Notes: generated from the letters alone by a model not told the origin. A stretch of DNA of 64,000 nucleotides from Ruminiclostridium cellulolyticum H10 (GCF_000022065.1 NC_011898.1:1786001-1850000), one strand, 5' to 3'; shown: positions 26,801 through 34,660, counted from the stretch's first letter. Numbers and translations are program-made.

Positions 26801-27864
26801 AAGCAACAGCCATTGACATTTTCCACGTGGATATTACAAACGACGGTTTGCTTGATTATCCGCTGGATATAACAAAAGTAACCTGGACAGCAACCGATGA
26901 AAATGGAAATATTACAACAGGCTATCAAAATATAACAATCAGAGATACCACTAAGCCTAAATTGACCGTTCCTGCGAACATAACCGTGGAAGCAACAGCA
27001 GTAAGGACACCTGTAAGCATTGGCAGAGCCACTGCAATTGATATATTCCCGATAATGTTACTAAATGATGCACCTAAAGACTATCCAATAGGAAAAACAA
27101 CCGTAACCTGGATGGCAAGAGATATTAACGGTAATGAGTCACAGGCTGAGCAGTACATTACAATAAAAGATACAACACCACCTGTGTTGAAAATACCAGC
27201 AGACATTACAGTTGCTGCAACTGGTTCACGAACCAAAGTATTAATTGGGACGGCGACAGCAACAGATATATTCGGTGCAAATGTATCAAATGACGCTCCG
27301 GCAGATTTCCCTGTTGGAAAAACAGCCGTAACATGGACTGCAACAGATGCTAACGGTAATATTACCAAAGCTGTACAGTACATAAACGTTGTTCAGAAAT
27401 ATGTAGTAAAATCATTTAATGCAACCACAAGTGCAACAACAAATTCAATTGATCCTAGGATAATGTTTGAAAACACAGGGAAAACAGAGTTTAAACTTTC
27501 AGACTTAAAAATAAGATATTATTTTACCTCTGACAGTGACAAGGATCAGAGCTATTGGTGTGATTATGCTGAAATAAAAGGTGCTTCGGGACAGAGAAAC
27601 ATTACTTCTTCTGTAAAGGGAAGTAGTGTACTATTCACAGGTACACAGTGTGACCACTACATAGAAATAACTTTCTCTGGCAGTACTGAAACACTTAAAC
27701 CGGGAGAAAGTGTATTGGTTCAGGGAAGATTTTCAAAGGCAGACTGGTCAAACTACACACAAACAAATGACTACTCATTTAACCCAACAGCTAAAGATTA
27801 TACTGAAACATCAAAAATAACCGTATACTCCTCAGGGAATCTCATAGGAGGAATAGAGCCGTAA
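20869..27864 (+). CDS. Giant secreted HYR-repeat protein with C-terminal CBM3
   Basis: 2331 aa from the ATG at 20869 (GGAGG 8 bases upstream; a longer frame from 20830 lacks a ribosome site). A signal or anchor segment (WVCYILLGVLSFSLAVVL, residues ~23-40) comes first. Then come an Ig-like domain, and two to three domains of the OmpL47 kind (SGVEYIYYRI, VYWAVDN-like endings). About 23 HYR domains of ~75 aa follow (DITIEATAVNTPVEIG, EVTWTATDANGNVTTK). The last ~150 residues match family 3 cellulose-binding modules (SIDPRIMFENTGKTEFKLSD, YYFTSDSDKDQSYWCDYAEI). Around eleven central repeats are almost identical over 225 bp. It is probably an extended cell-surface or released stalk that binds cellulose. 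No sortase motif or dockerin is visible. Confidence 0.88.
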   Translation: MKEEKSPFKAKSKSISMLHRWVCYILLGVLSFSLAVVLSDGETYSAESSGAALYAVSPLNQQMMLSQPSPAVTGGRGFMMPLTVIAKDAEGKPLAGIPVTFEVSESKKVIAQMRGSESRFITTTTDINGMASCVNTYTGYVGEGYQLYSLLAGSIENLQVKANVPGWNTVTFTVQVGTYGANLVDITPPLMTVSAKDDTGAAYIAGKWTNHTVTVYYEAKDTMSSIKSCTPEQVFSVDGANMTSTGTAVDSANNSSTLTFGPICVDKSAPSTTAILPKPIALGWHQKNITINFDGMDSYSGVEYIYYRIGNGEEIKLPGPSASVVVESEGIEDIYYYSVDKAGNKESIKTISTKLDKSAPILECKINPESNEDGWNDTNVTVNLKTSDLYSGVRELHYKIGETGIENIIQGTQASFTVNSEGITDVIYWAVDNVGNISPQKCTQVKIDKTNPAVYPPKDITVEATAVKTPLDIGVATVEDMSEFELTNDAPADGFPVGTTTVTWKARDKVGNMTSAVQTITVKDTIAPVLTVQGDIVVEAAGVGTKVSLPPAKATDVFPVAISNDAPEEFPVGETTVTWTAEDANKNITKATEKVIVIDSTKPVLTVPENMTVEAIGRRTPVNIGQALATDIFKVDITNNAPADYPVGKATVTWKATDANGNVTTKDQIIIVQDTKAPDLVIPKDITIEASDRNMVLDIGQATATDIFNVTVISNAPEYYTVGTKPVVWQATDENGNITTKVQNITVTDTTKPVIKPLADIKVEATGILTPVQIQLPEVYDIFPVVISSNCPETKLFTIGTTTIKWKVIDENGNESIVEQHITVEDTTKPLLTVPKDIKVEATGIRTPVNIGQAVASDIFSVNIKNNAPDDYSIGTTKVIWTATDANGNITIGYQNVTVEDTTKPVLSVPGDKKVEATAIRTHVDPGIATAKDIFPVTIKNNAPTDYPIGSTPITWTATDENNNEDTKIQSITIVDTTKPLLIIPADITIEATQVRTPLDIGKAEAKDIFPVKVENNAPVDYPVGITKVVWKATDANGNVSEALQNIIVKDTTKPVLTVPNDITLEATAKLTPVDIGKADAKDIFPVEIKNNAPEAYRLGTTVVTWTATDANGNTITKTQNITITDKTCPNLEVPEDITIEATAVNTPVEIGEATATDIFEVNVSNNKLESYPVGTTEVTWTATDANGNVTTKVQKVTVQDTTSPELEIPQDITIEATAVNTPVEIGEATATDIFEVNVSNNKLESYPLGTTEVTWTATDANGNVITKVQKVTVQDTTNPELEIPQDITIEATAVNTPVEIGEATATDIFEVTVSNNKLESYPVGTTEVTWTATDANGNVTTKVQKVTVQDTTNPELEIPQDITIEATAVNTPVEIGVATATDIFEVNVSNNKLESYPVGTTEVTWTATDANGNVTTKVQKVTVQDTTNPELEIPQDITIEATAVNTPVEIGEATATDIFEVNVSNNKLESYPVGTTEVTWTATDANGNVTTKVQKVTVQDTTNPGLEIPQDITIEATAVNTPVEIGEATATDIFEVNVSNNKFESYPVGTTEVTWTATDANGNVTTKVQKVTVQDTTNPGLEIPQDITIEATAVNTPVEIGEATATDIFEVNVSNNKLESYPVGTTEVTWTATDANGNVTTKVQKVTVQDTTNPGLEIPQDITIEATVVNTPVEIGEATATDIFEVNVSNNKLESYPVGTTEVTWTATDANGNVTTKVQKVTVQDTTNPGLEIPQDITIEATAVNTPVEIGEATATDIFGVNVSNNKLESYPVGTTEVTWTATDANGNVTTKVQKVTVQDTTNPGLEIPQDITIEATAVNTPVEIGEATATDIFEVNVSNNKLESYPVGTTEVTWTATDANGNVTTKVQKVTVQDTTKPVMSVPQDIISEATAVNTPVEIGEATATDIFEVTVSNNKLESYPVGTTEVTWTATDANGNATTKVQKVTVQDTTKPVMSVPQDIISEATAIRTPVEIGKATAIDIFHVDITNDGLLDYPLDITKVTWTATDENGNITTGYQNITIRDTTKPKLTVPANITVEATAVRTPVSIGRATAIDIFPIMLLNDAPKDYPIGKTTVTWMARDINGNESQAEQYITIKDTTPPVLKIPADITVAATGSRTKVLIGTATATDIFGANVSNDAPADFPVGKTAVTWTATDANGNITKAVQYINVVQKYVVKSFNATTSATTNSIDPRIMFENTGKTEFKLSDLKIRYYFTSDSDKDQSYWCDYAEIKGASGQRNITSSVKGSSVLFTGTQCDHYIEITFSGSTETLKPGESVLVQGRFSKADWSNYTQTNDYSFNPTAKDYTETSKITVYSSGNLIGGIEP
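24276..26750 (+). repeat. Eleven near-identical 225-bp tandem repeats within the HYR gene
   Basis: Unit starts are at 24276, 24501, 24726, 24951, 25176, 25401, 25626, 25851, 26076, 26301 and 26526, exactly 225 bp (75 codons) apart. Several neighbouring copies differ by one or two bases, for example the copies from 25626 and 25851. The flanking HYR units on both sides are far more diverged. This indicates recent expansion or gene conversion, and copy number probably varies between strains. Confidence 0.97.
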
Positions 27865-27882
27865 AATCGGCAACATTCACAG

Positions 27883-27908
27883 GCTGCAGTCCTTAAATGG
27901 ATTGCAGC
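27883..27908 (+). other. Hairpin between the HYR gene and the toxin gene
   Basis: GCTGCAGTCC and GGATTGCAGC can pair (one G-U) around TTAAAT, 18 bases after the HYR stop. There is no T-run, so it is more likely a partial terminator or mRNA-stability element than a full stop. Confidence 0.35.
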
Positions 27909-27944
27909 TTGTAACAACTAAAAGAGTGAGGAGGGAAACGGCAG

Positions 27945-30900
27945 ATGAGCCCAGTTATAACGGCACAAAAACAAAAAGAGAATACTACTGGCGTAAAAAG
28001 CAATAACATACAGGGGTATGCCGGGAGCCGCAAGCCAGTTGCCAGAAAAGCGGATGTTGTAGAAATAATACACCGACTTAAAAAGGATCCGGACTCGTTA
28101 AAACGTGATGATGTAGTAGTATTACAGAGCACGATAGGAAATAAAGCTCTCGGAAAAATGCTTACAGATTTGAAGACAAAAAAGGAACAAAAGAAGGATG
28201 AACAGGGAAAAAATAAGGTAGGTGCCGTAAAATCCCTGAATGGAACAGTTGCAAAAGTTGAAAAAACAAAGGTGCCTGATATAAAAGTTGAAGAAAAGCC
28301 TCAAAAGGCTGCTCCTGAAGTTAGTAAGAAAACAGAAAAACAGCAGACGAACAATGATAATGCTACTGTTGATAAGAGTATAGTACAAAGTCAAAAAAAG
28401 AATAAAAATAACCCGGTTTTGGCACAGAGCCCACAAAAAACTTATATTGAAAAAGAGAGTCAAGAGGTTGTCTCTCAAAAGAAAAAAGATAAGGTTAAGG
28501 AAACAAGTGCACCTGCAAAAAGTGAATCAACTACTTCAAATAAAATAACCTCAGGATTTGGCGGAACTGTAAAGAGTCAGAATGAAGCACCGACAAAGAA
28601 GGCTCCCGCTAAAGCACCTGTAATAAAAATAAATTCAGAGGACCCAGGTAAAATATTAAATTCACTTGGAAGCGTTCCTCCAACTGAAATAGTAAATGCA
28701 TTCTCACAGGCATCATCAGTATCTGAAACTGCTTTTGAAAAGCAAAAAATAAAAACTCAAGCAAAAATACCTGTAATACCAACTCCGACAGGATTACCTT
28801 CCAAAAAAGGTCCTGCAAAAGTGGTGAACAAGGTTAAGGAACTGGCTCATTCTGCAATATCCTCATTCAAAAGTGAGAAATCAGGTGGTAAAGCCTGTGA
28901 AGGAATGCCGGAAAATATAAAAATACGTGAAGGCGATGATGTTGATGCTGACGACATAATGCAGGAAGCAAAAGAATATACAAAAAATGCCCCGGAGATC
29001 GGAATGACAGGAGAAGCTGATCCTAATCAAATGGAAGGCTTTATGAATGAAGCGTCTCAAAACGCCGGGAATGCAAAGCAGGCTGAATTAAACCAAACAA
29101 AGCAGGATTTTGGTGAAAACGCCATAGCACCTCAAGAAGACCCAACAACAATAAAAGCGGATAAAGCTATAGGAGGAGTACTTCCATTTGGAGTTGACAT
29201 AAATAAACAAGCTCCAATATCTCCGGAGGTGGCTTCAAGGGTAAACCCTCAACTGAATTCACAGCTAAAAAGCTTTATGCAGGGCAAGGAAAATGAATTC
29301 CAGAAGGGCAAGACCCAGTTTGATTCCGGAATTTCCAATGCAAAAGTAAATGCAGATGCACAGATAGAAAACCACAAAGTAGAAGCAAGGCGTAGCCAGT
29401 TAAAGGAGCAGGAAAATACAAAGTCCGAAGTAGGCGGCTTGAGAGAACAATGGAAGAATGAGATAAGCACTGCAACAGAGGAATATGAAAAGGATGCAGG
29501 TGCGGAGACAGAAAAGAAGAAAAAAGAAGTAGGAAAAATAAAGGATGAAAAAGAAGGTGAAGTAAAAAAGACTCTTAAAGACGCTGAAAAGGATGCTGAC
29601 AAGGAATGCAAAACAGCTAAGAAAGATGCGGATGAAGAGAAAAAGAAGCAAGAGGAAAAGCCCAAGAGTCTTGCTGGAAAGATATGGGGCGGCATCAAGA
29701 AAGTCGGTAAAGCTATTGTAGATGGTATATCAAAGGCTGTCAGTTTTATATTTGACAAACTACGTCAGGCAGTAAAAACAATATTTGAAAAAGCAAAACA
29801 GCTTGCAGTAGGAATAATAGAAGCGGGTCGCAGGCTGATAGTAAGTGCAATAAAGGGATTGGGAACTGTCCTCAAAGGACTTGTAAAAACTCTCCTTGCT
29901 AAATTCCCGGGAATAGCAAATAAAATATGTAATTTGATAGATAAAGCCGTAAATAAAGCGGTTGCAGCAGTAAATAAAGCGGCTGCACTTCTGAAAAAGG
30001 GAGTAACTGCAGCACTGAACTTTATGGCAAAAGCAGTAGATGGCTTATTTGCCGGTTTACAAAAGCTATATAAGACAGTAATGGCAGGAATAAAGAAGTT
30101 CCTTACCATGGACTTCAAAAAGATATTCGGAGCAATCCTTGAGGCCGCAGAAATAGCAGCGGAAATAGCTCTTGCCTTTGCAACAGGCGGAGGAAGTGTG
30201 CTGATTCAGATAGTAAAGTGGCTTGCAACCACATTACCACAACTGCTAAGAACAGCAGGTTCGGTAATGAACTTTGTTAATACAATAAAAAGCATAAAAC
30301 TCAAGGATGTATTAAAACTACTTTCAGCAGCAGGAATAGCAGGATTCCTTACAAAAGGACTGTTTGGAGAATTAACAGGCCTACCAAAGGAAAGTAAGGA
30401 CGAAAAAGACGGAAAAGAACCTGCATCGGGACGTGCAGAAAAGGGACTTGTCAAAGTACTTCATGCACTATCATCTGTATTCAATGTATTTAAAGGAGTA
30501 TATAACAAGATTGCAGGAGGAGTAGGCAAGATACTGGGGATAATTAACATAGCCGTAAAACCATGGTTTGCAACCTTCAGTGCAATATATGCAGGAGCAG
30601 TAAAAGCAATGGACGTGGTGGGGAATCCTGTAGAGACCTTAAGCGAAGGTGCCGGAAAACTAAAGGAGGCAGTCGGGAGCTTTTTTGGCAATGTAAAGGG
30701 CAAGCTCCAGGAAATAGCGGGCAGCATCAAGTCGAAGGTAGCCATACTGGGACAGCCTGCACAGTTAATGAAGTTAATAGCCAACAAGGCTGTAGACATG
30801 GTACTGAACTTTATTATCTCACATCCGCCATCAGCACTAATCAAAGCAGTATTCAAAGGAATAGAAGCCATAGCTGGAAAATCCATAGTAGAGCTGGTAA

Positions 30901-31976
30901 GACAGTACATACCATTTGCAGACAAGCTGTTTGACAAAATCGCCGGTTCAGGCCCTGTGCAAAGTCTGATGAAGCCGCTTCAAGGACCTATAAACAATGT
31001 AAATGGAATGATAGATGAGGTAACCGACGGAGCAACAGGCATGGTAAACAATGCGGAGAAGTCAGCTACATCTACTCTGGGCAGCGGAGCAAAACTTGTC
31101 ACAGCCATGGGCATAGGCAAAGCAGGAGGCAGCAAGGCAAACAGCAAGGGCGACGCCAAGGGAGAAAGCAAAGGAGGAGGACCAAAAGGCGGGGGCGACT
31201 TCCTGGGTATATTGTTGTCGGGAATACATACAAAACTCTATGCAATAGGATTAAGAAATATCGCCAAACTGGGCAAAAACCTTGCAAGCAAAGTGGCGGG
31301 CGGAGCAAAAGCCATTATAGGGAAAATGCTTACTCCAAAGGTTAAATTCAAGCTTGGAAATGAAAATCATGAGCTGTGGGTGGAAAAAGGTAAGAATAAG
31401 AATGTTGTAATGATGGCGAGTACACCTGATTTGTTTGAAAATAAAATAAAAGAAGGAAAGGTACCAGATAATGGAGAAATAAGAGATAAAGAAACAATAG
31501 TTAAGAAAAATCCAAGTGAAGGTACTGTAAAAGATTTAGGAAAAGCTGTTCAGAAAGCTAAGGGAGTAAGTAAGGTTGCTCCTATGACTTGGAATGAATT
31601 TGAGGCAGCTAATGCAGGTAAATATGATAAGGCTGAAATGAGTAAAGCGTGGGAAAAATATAAAGGAGAATACTATCCAAATGATGGGAAACATTATTTA
31701 GAAAGACCATATCTTAGACAAGATACCATAAATGGGATAACAAGAGGTAGAGGTGCAAATGGAACTTTTTTTGATGCAAATACATTATTGCCAATAGAGG
31801 GAACACCAGATATAGGTCATGTTTATGGTCGAGAGTTTTGGAGAGAAAGAGATAAAGCAGAGGATAAAGGATGGACACAAAGTCAATTTAATGACTACAT
31901 GAATAATTCAGAATTTTATCAATTTGAAGATCCTAAGTCCAATAGAAGTCATCAGTTTGAAGATAAAAGTAAATAA
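27945..31976 (+). CDS. eCIS-associated polymorphic toxin with C-terminal GH-E family nuclease domain
   Basis: A 1343-aa protein, no signal peptide. Near residue 60 it has VVVLQSTIGNKALGKML, matching the LQRTIGNQAV-like motif found at the N terminus of many eCIS cargo toxins. Residues ~80-330 are Lys-rich and low complexity. Residues ~470-580 form a charged coiled coil. Residues ~580-1090 are helical with many hydrophobic and amphipathic stretches. KVKFKLGNENHELWVEKGK and VVMMASTPD (~1130-1160) form a pre-toxin module. The last ~135 residues are a GH-E type HNH/Endo VII nuclease (DIGH at 1289-1292, then SNRSHQFED). It lies directly upstream of its immunity gene and the particle genes. Cytoplasmic loading and nuclease killing are inferred. 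Confidence 0.82.
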   Translation: MSPVITAQKQKENTTGVKSNNIQGYAGSRKPVARKADVVEIIHRLKKDPDSLKRDDVVVLQSTIGNKALGKMLTDLKTKKEQKKDEQGKNKVGAVKSLNGTVAKVEKTKVPDIKVEEKPQKAAPEVSKKTEKQQTNNDNATVDKSIVQSQKKNKNNPVLAQSPQKTYIEKESQEVVSQKKKDKVKETSAPAKSESTTSNKITSGFGGTVKSQNEAPTKKAPAKAPVIKINSEDPGKILNSLGSVPPTEIVNAFSQASSVSETAFEKQKIKTQAKIPVIPTPTGLPSKKGPAKVVNKVKELAHSAISSFKSEKSGGKACEGMPENIKIREGDDVDADDIMQEAKEYTKNAPEIGMTGEADPNQMEGFMNEASQNAGNAKQAELNQTKQDFGENAIAPQEDPTTIKADKAIGGVLPFGVDINKQAPISPEVASRVNPQLNSQLKSFMQGKENEFQKGKTQFDSGISNAKVNADAQIENHKVEARRSQLKEQENTKSEVGGLREQWKNEISTATEEYEKDAGAETEKKKKEVGKIKDEKEGEVKKTLKDAEKDADKECKTAKKDADEEKKKQEEKPKSLAGKIWGGIKKVGKAIVDGISKAVSFIFDKLRQAVKTIFEKAKQLAVGIIEAGRRLIVSAIKGLGTVLKGLVKTLLAKFPGIANKICNLIDKAVNKAVAAVNKAAALLKKGVTAALNFMAKAVDGLFAGLQKLYKTVMAGIKKFLTMDFKKIFGAILEAAEIAAEIALAFATGGGSVLIQIVKWLATTLPQLLRTAGSVMNFVNTIKSIKLKDVLKLLSAAGIAGFLTKGLFGELTGLPKESKDEKDGKEPASGRAEKGLVKVLHALSSVFNVFKGVYNKIAGGVGKILGIINIAVKPWFATFSAIYAGAVKAMDVVGNPVETLSEGAGKLKEAVGSFFGNVKGKLQEIAGSIKSKVAILGQPAQLMKLIANKAVDMVLNFIISHPPSALIKAVFKGIEAIAGKSIVELVRQYIPFADKLFDKIAGSGPVQSLMKPLQGPINNVNGMIDEVTDGATGMVNNAEKSATSTLGSGAKLVTAMGIGKAGGSKANSKGDAKGESKGGGPKGGGDFLGILLSGIHTKLYAIGLRNIAKLGKNLASKVAGGAKAIIGKMLTPKVKFKLGNENHELWVEKGKNKNVVMMASTPDLFENKIKEGKVPDNGEIRDKETIVKKNPSEGTVKDLGKAVQKAKGVSKVAPMTWNEFEAANAGKYDKAEMSKAWEKYKGEYYPNDGKHYLERPYLRQDTINGITRGRGANGTFFDANTLLPIEGTPDIGHVYGREFWRERDKAEDKGWTQSQFNDYMNNSEFYQFEDPKSNRSHQFEDKSK

Positions 31977-31993
31977 AAGAGGAGGAAATAAGA

Positions 31994-32365
31994 ATGCAAA
32001 AATTAGACGAGGTTGGGCGAGATGCAATATTCTACAAGATTATAGATAAAGAATTTGGGGAGGCAAAACAGCTATTAGAATCAACTAAAAATGTGAATTT
32101 TCAAGATGAAAATGGCTATTCTTATTTACATTGTGCTGCTCAGGTTAAATCAATAGAGATAGCTACTTTGCTAATTAATAAAGGAGCAATTATTGATATT
32201 CAAGATAAATATGGGAAGACCCCATTAATGGTCGCTATAAGCGATTATAATGGTGATGACAAAATGATTAAGTTATTATTAGAGTATGGTGCAAATAAAG
32301 AAATGGAAAATAATTATGGTATATCTGCTATAAAAGTTGCTGCGATGAAAGGAATAGATTTATAA
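31994..32365 (+). CDS. Ankyrin-repeat protein, probable immunity to the GH-E toxin
   Basis: A 123-aa protein with about three ankyrin repeats: GYSYLHCAAQVKSIEIATLL, KYGKTPLMVAISDYNGDDKM, then NNYGISAIKVAAMKG. GAGGAGG precedes the ATG, 17 bases after the toxin stop. Ankyrin proteins are a known class of immunity proteins in polymorphic toxin loci, and the position right after the nuclease tip is diagnostic. The protein may be slightly short at the C terminus; the following DNA is degenerate toxin sequence. Confidence 0.75.
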   Translation: MQKLDEVGRDAIFYKIIDKEFGEAKQLLESTKNVNFQDENGYSYLHCAAQVKSIEIATLLINKGAIIDIQDKYGKTPLMVAISDYNGDDKMIKLLLEYGANKEMENNYGISAIKVAAMKGIDL

Positions 32366-32454
32366 CAGTAACAGTGTTTTCACATAATGTGGCGGTTATC
32401 TCAATAGAGGTAGCTGCCTTACTTTATGCTTTGCTATAGGCAGACATAAAACGA

Positions 32455-32550
32455 TACCATGGACTTCAAAAAGATATTCGGAGCAATCCTTGAGGCCACA
32501 GAAATAGTAGCGGATAGCTCTTGTCTTTGCAACAGGCGGAGGAAGTATGC
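32455..32550 (+). repeat. Displaced fragment of the toxin gene (copy of about 30104-30199)
   Basis: About 95 bases repeat the toxin gene segment starting TACCATGGACTTCAAAAAG at 30104, with a few substitutions and a 2-base deletion that breaks the frame. It joins directly to a second copied block starting at 32553. In the intact gene these two segments are about 760 bases apart, so the copy has a large internal deletion. Confidence 0.85.
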
Positions 32551-32552
32551 TT

Positions 32553-33541
32553 CATCAGACAAAGTCTGATGAAGCCGCTTCAAGGACCTATAAACAATGT
32601 AAGCGGAATGATAGATGAGGTAACCGACGGAGCAACAGGCATGGTAAACAATGCGGAGAAGTCAGCCACATCCACTCTGGGCAGCGGAGCGAAAACTTGT
32701 CACAGCCATGGGCATAGGCAAAGCAGGAGGCAGCAAAGTAAACAGCAAAGGCGACGCCAAGGGAGAACGCAAAGGAGGAGGACCAAAAGGCGGGGGCGAC
32801 TTCCTAGGCATATTGTTGTCAGGAATACATACAAAACTCTATGCAATAGGATTAAGAAATATCGTCAAACTGGGCAAAAACCTTGCAAGCAAAGTGGCGG
32901 GCGGAGCAAAAGCCATTATAGGGAAAATGCTTACTCCAAAAGTTAAATTCAAGCTTGGAAATGAAAGTCATGAGCTGAGGGTGGAAAAAGGTAAGAATAA
33001 GAATGTTGTAATGATGGCGAGTACACCTGATTTGTTTGAAAATAAAATAAAAGAAGGAAAGGTACCAGATAATGGAGAAATAAGAGATAAAGAAACAATA
33101 GTTAAGAAAAATCCAAATGAAGGTACTGTAAAAGATTTAGGAAAAGCTGTTCAGAAAGCTAAGGGTAAAACTCCTGCTGAGAGAGCAGAAAAAAAAGGAT
33201 ATAAAGGAATTGGAACTACTAAAAATGGAGGGCCAGACTTTGCTAGTACAGAGTATCTTTATCCAGTAAAAGAAGGACAACGTAATATAGTAACAATAAA
33301 GATGACTGGTGATCGAGGTAGAGATTTTACCCAAGCGTTTGATGAAGCTAAAATACCTAGTAGAGAAAGGAAAAGTATAAAAGAAAACTATACTTGGCAT
33401 CATGCAGATGATTTTGATCCAAAATCTGGGACCTGTTCAATGCAATTAGTTCAAAAAGAGGCTCATGAAGCAACTTATACACATAAGGGCTCTTGTGCAC
33501 AATATGATGAATATCATAATGAGAAAATATATAACAAATAA
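32553..33541 (+). pseudogene. Silent toxin cassette: duplicated toxin stalk fused to a WHH-family nuclease tip
   Basis: Bases 32553-33165 are a near copy of 30953-31564 of the main toxin gene, up to the residues KAKG. After that the sequence is unrelated and encodes a different tip of about 125 residues. The tip contains TKNGGPDFASTEYLYP, then YTWHHADDF with W-H-H at 33395-33403, MQLVQKEAHEATYTHKG, and GSCAQYDEY, which is the WHH type of HNH/Endo VII nuclease. One extra G near 32688 shifts the frame relative to the intact gene, and no ribosome site or promoter is seen, so it is likely unexpressed. The open frame from 32651 is only usable after recombination into the main gene. Confidence 0.85.
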
Positions 33542-33563
33542 ATGAGTAAAGGAGTATAATTTA

Positions 33564-34028
33564 ATGGACTCAATTTATAATAATGAATTTATCAATACAA
33601 AAGAAAAGCTAAGCGAATGGGATTTACAGGAAATCGAAAAGAAATTTAGTTTTAAAATACCTAGTGATATTTATAAACATTATTTATTGTATAATGGTGG
33701 GTACCCTGAAAAGTGTATCTTTGTTGATGCAGACGGTAGAAGGTATGAAGTTGAACACTTTATTCCAATAAAAAACTCTAATAATAAAAGAAGTTTAGAT
33801 AAAGTTTTATCCTTACATTATGATGATAAATTATTACCATCTTGGTTAATCCCATTAGCTGATGAAGCTGGAGGAGACCTTTATTGCTATAGCTTAAGGG
33901 AAAATGAAATAGGTGCAATATATTATTGGAGTCATGAGTTTGAATATGGGGAAAATCCAGAAGAACATATTAAATACCTTGCTTCTAATATAAAACAATT
34001 TATAAATACAATGATCGAAGATGAATAA
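33564..34028 (+). CDS. SUKH (SMI1/KNR4) family protein, probable immunity to the WHH toxin tip
   Basis: A 154-aa SUKH-family protein. It begins IEKKFSFKIPSDIYKHYLLY with NGGYP, the usual SMI1/KNR4 start. LPSWLIPLADEAGGDLYCYS and the acidic YYWSHEFEY follow. These proteins are common immunity factors for nuclease toxins. It lies 22 bases after the WHH cassette with GGAG before the ATG. It may be expressed even if the cassette is silent, giving protection against related strains. Confidence 0.82.
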   Translation: MDSIYNNEFINTKEKLSEWDLQEIEKKFSFKIPSDIYKHYLLYNGGYPEKCIFVDADGRRYEVEHFIPIKNSNNKRSLDKVLSLHYDDKLLPSWLIPLADEAGGDLYCYSLRENEIGAIYYWSHEFEYGENPEEHIKYLASNIKQFINTMIEDE

Positions 34029-34176
34029 AATTAGGATAGGCGTGATAGCTAGCCCATACTTTTATGGAGGACCACATGAATGGTGGAATATGCATCCTGC
34101 AAAATTCCCTGATGAACATCAAGGGGGAATACATCGTAAGAACTTTCCTGCAAAAAAATTATTTCATAGAGGGTAA
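34021..34176 (+). pseudogene. Short remnant of a third toxin tip
   Basis: A 51-codon open frame whose ATG overlaps the stop of the SUKH gene (ATGAATAA). It reads GPHEWWNMHPAKFPDEHQGG and ends HRKNFPAKKLFHRG. The density of His, Trp and Pro resembles the last part of an HNH-type nuclease tip. It has no stalk and probably is what is left of an older cassette. Its stop overlaps the next ATG (TAATG). An alternative is a tiny real gene of unknown function. Confidence 0.5.
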
Positions 34177-34616
34177 TGTTTATGTCAAAATTTGATTTAT
34201 CTCGCGTAAATGGTAATTTTTTTAAATTGTCTGAGGATGACATAATAAATGCAGAAAGGAAAATGGGCTTAGAACTTCCTCGCGAATTAAAGGAGTTTTT
34301 TAAGGAAGTTGGGTACGGTTTTATTAAAGGGAGTGATAGCACTGCAATAAACAGGATGATAGATCCTGGAACAATTGCAGATATAAGACTTAGAAAAGGG
34401 TTTTATGAATCTGACCCTGATTTAGATGGTGTATATGATGAAGAAAGTATGTTGATTTTTTTTGAGGTAAATGAGGGAGTATATTTAGCCTTGGACTTAA
34501 ACAATAATGATAAGAGTCCAGTCCATTACTTTGATTTTAAAATAGCAGATTCCTTAACTGATTTTTTGATTAACATGGTTAAAGATACTGAGTATTATTT
34601 AGATTTGATTGATTAA
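34176..34616 (+). CDS. SUKH (SMI1/KNR4) family protein, orphan immunity
   Basis: A 146-aa SUKH-like protein: FDLSRVNGNFFKLSEDDIIN, then MGLELPRELKEFFKEVGYGF and a C-terminal ADSLTDFLINMVK helix. It follows the toxin remnant with a TAATG overlap, so the pair was probably a toxin-immunity module whose toxin part has decayed. It differs clearly from the SUKH protein at 33564, so it likely recognises a different toxin. Confidence 0.78.
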   Translation: MFMSKFDLSRVNGNFFKLSEDDIINAERKMGLELPRELKEFFKEVGYGFIKGSDSTAINRMIDPGTIADIRLRKGFYESDPDLDGVYDEESMLIFFEVNEGVYLALDLNNNDKSPVHYFDFKIADSLTDFLINMVKDTEYYLDLID

Positions 34617-34660
34617 TGTTTTTAGTTAAATAACTTAGTGTATAAATTTCCTGTTCTCTC

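Noticed and set aside
24079..26928. A 949-codon open frame on the - strand across the HYR repeats
   Set aside because: It is a by-product of near-identical repeats whose complement happens to lack stops. It is Cys-rich nonsense with the same 75-residue period and has no ribosome site.
32521..32946. 141-aa open frame at the start of the silent cassette
   Set aside because: It starts inside the displaced fragment, then follows the toxin frame only to the inserted G near 32688, after which it reads the wrong frame of the stalk. It is a product of the pseudogene.
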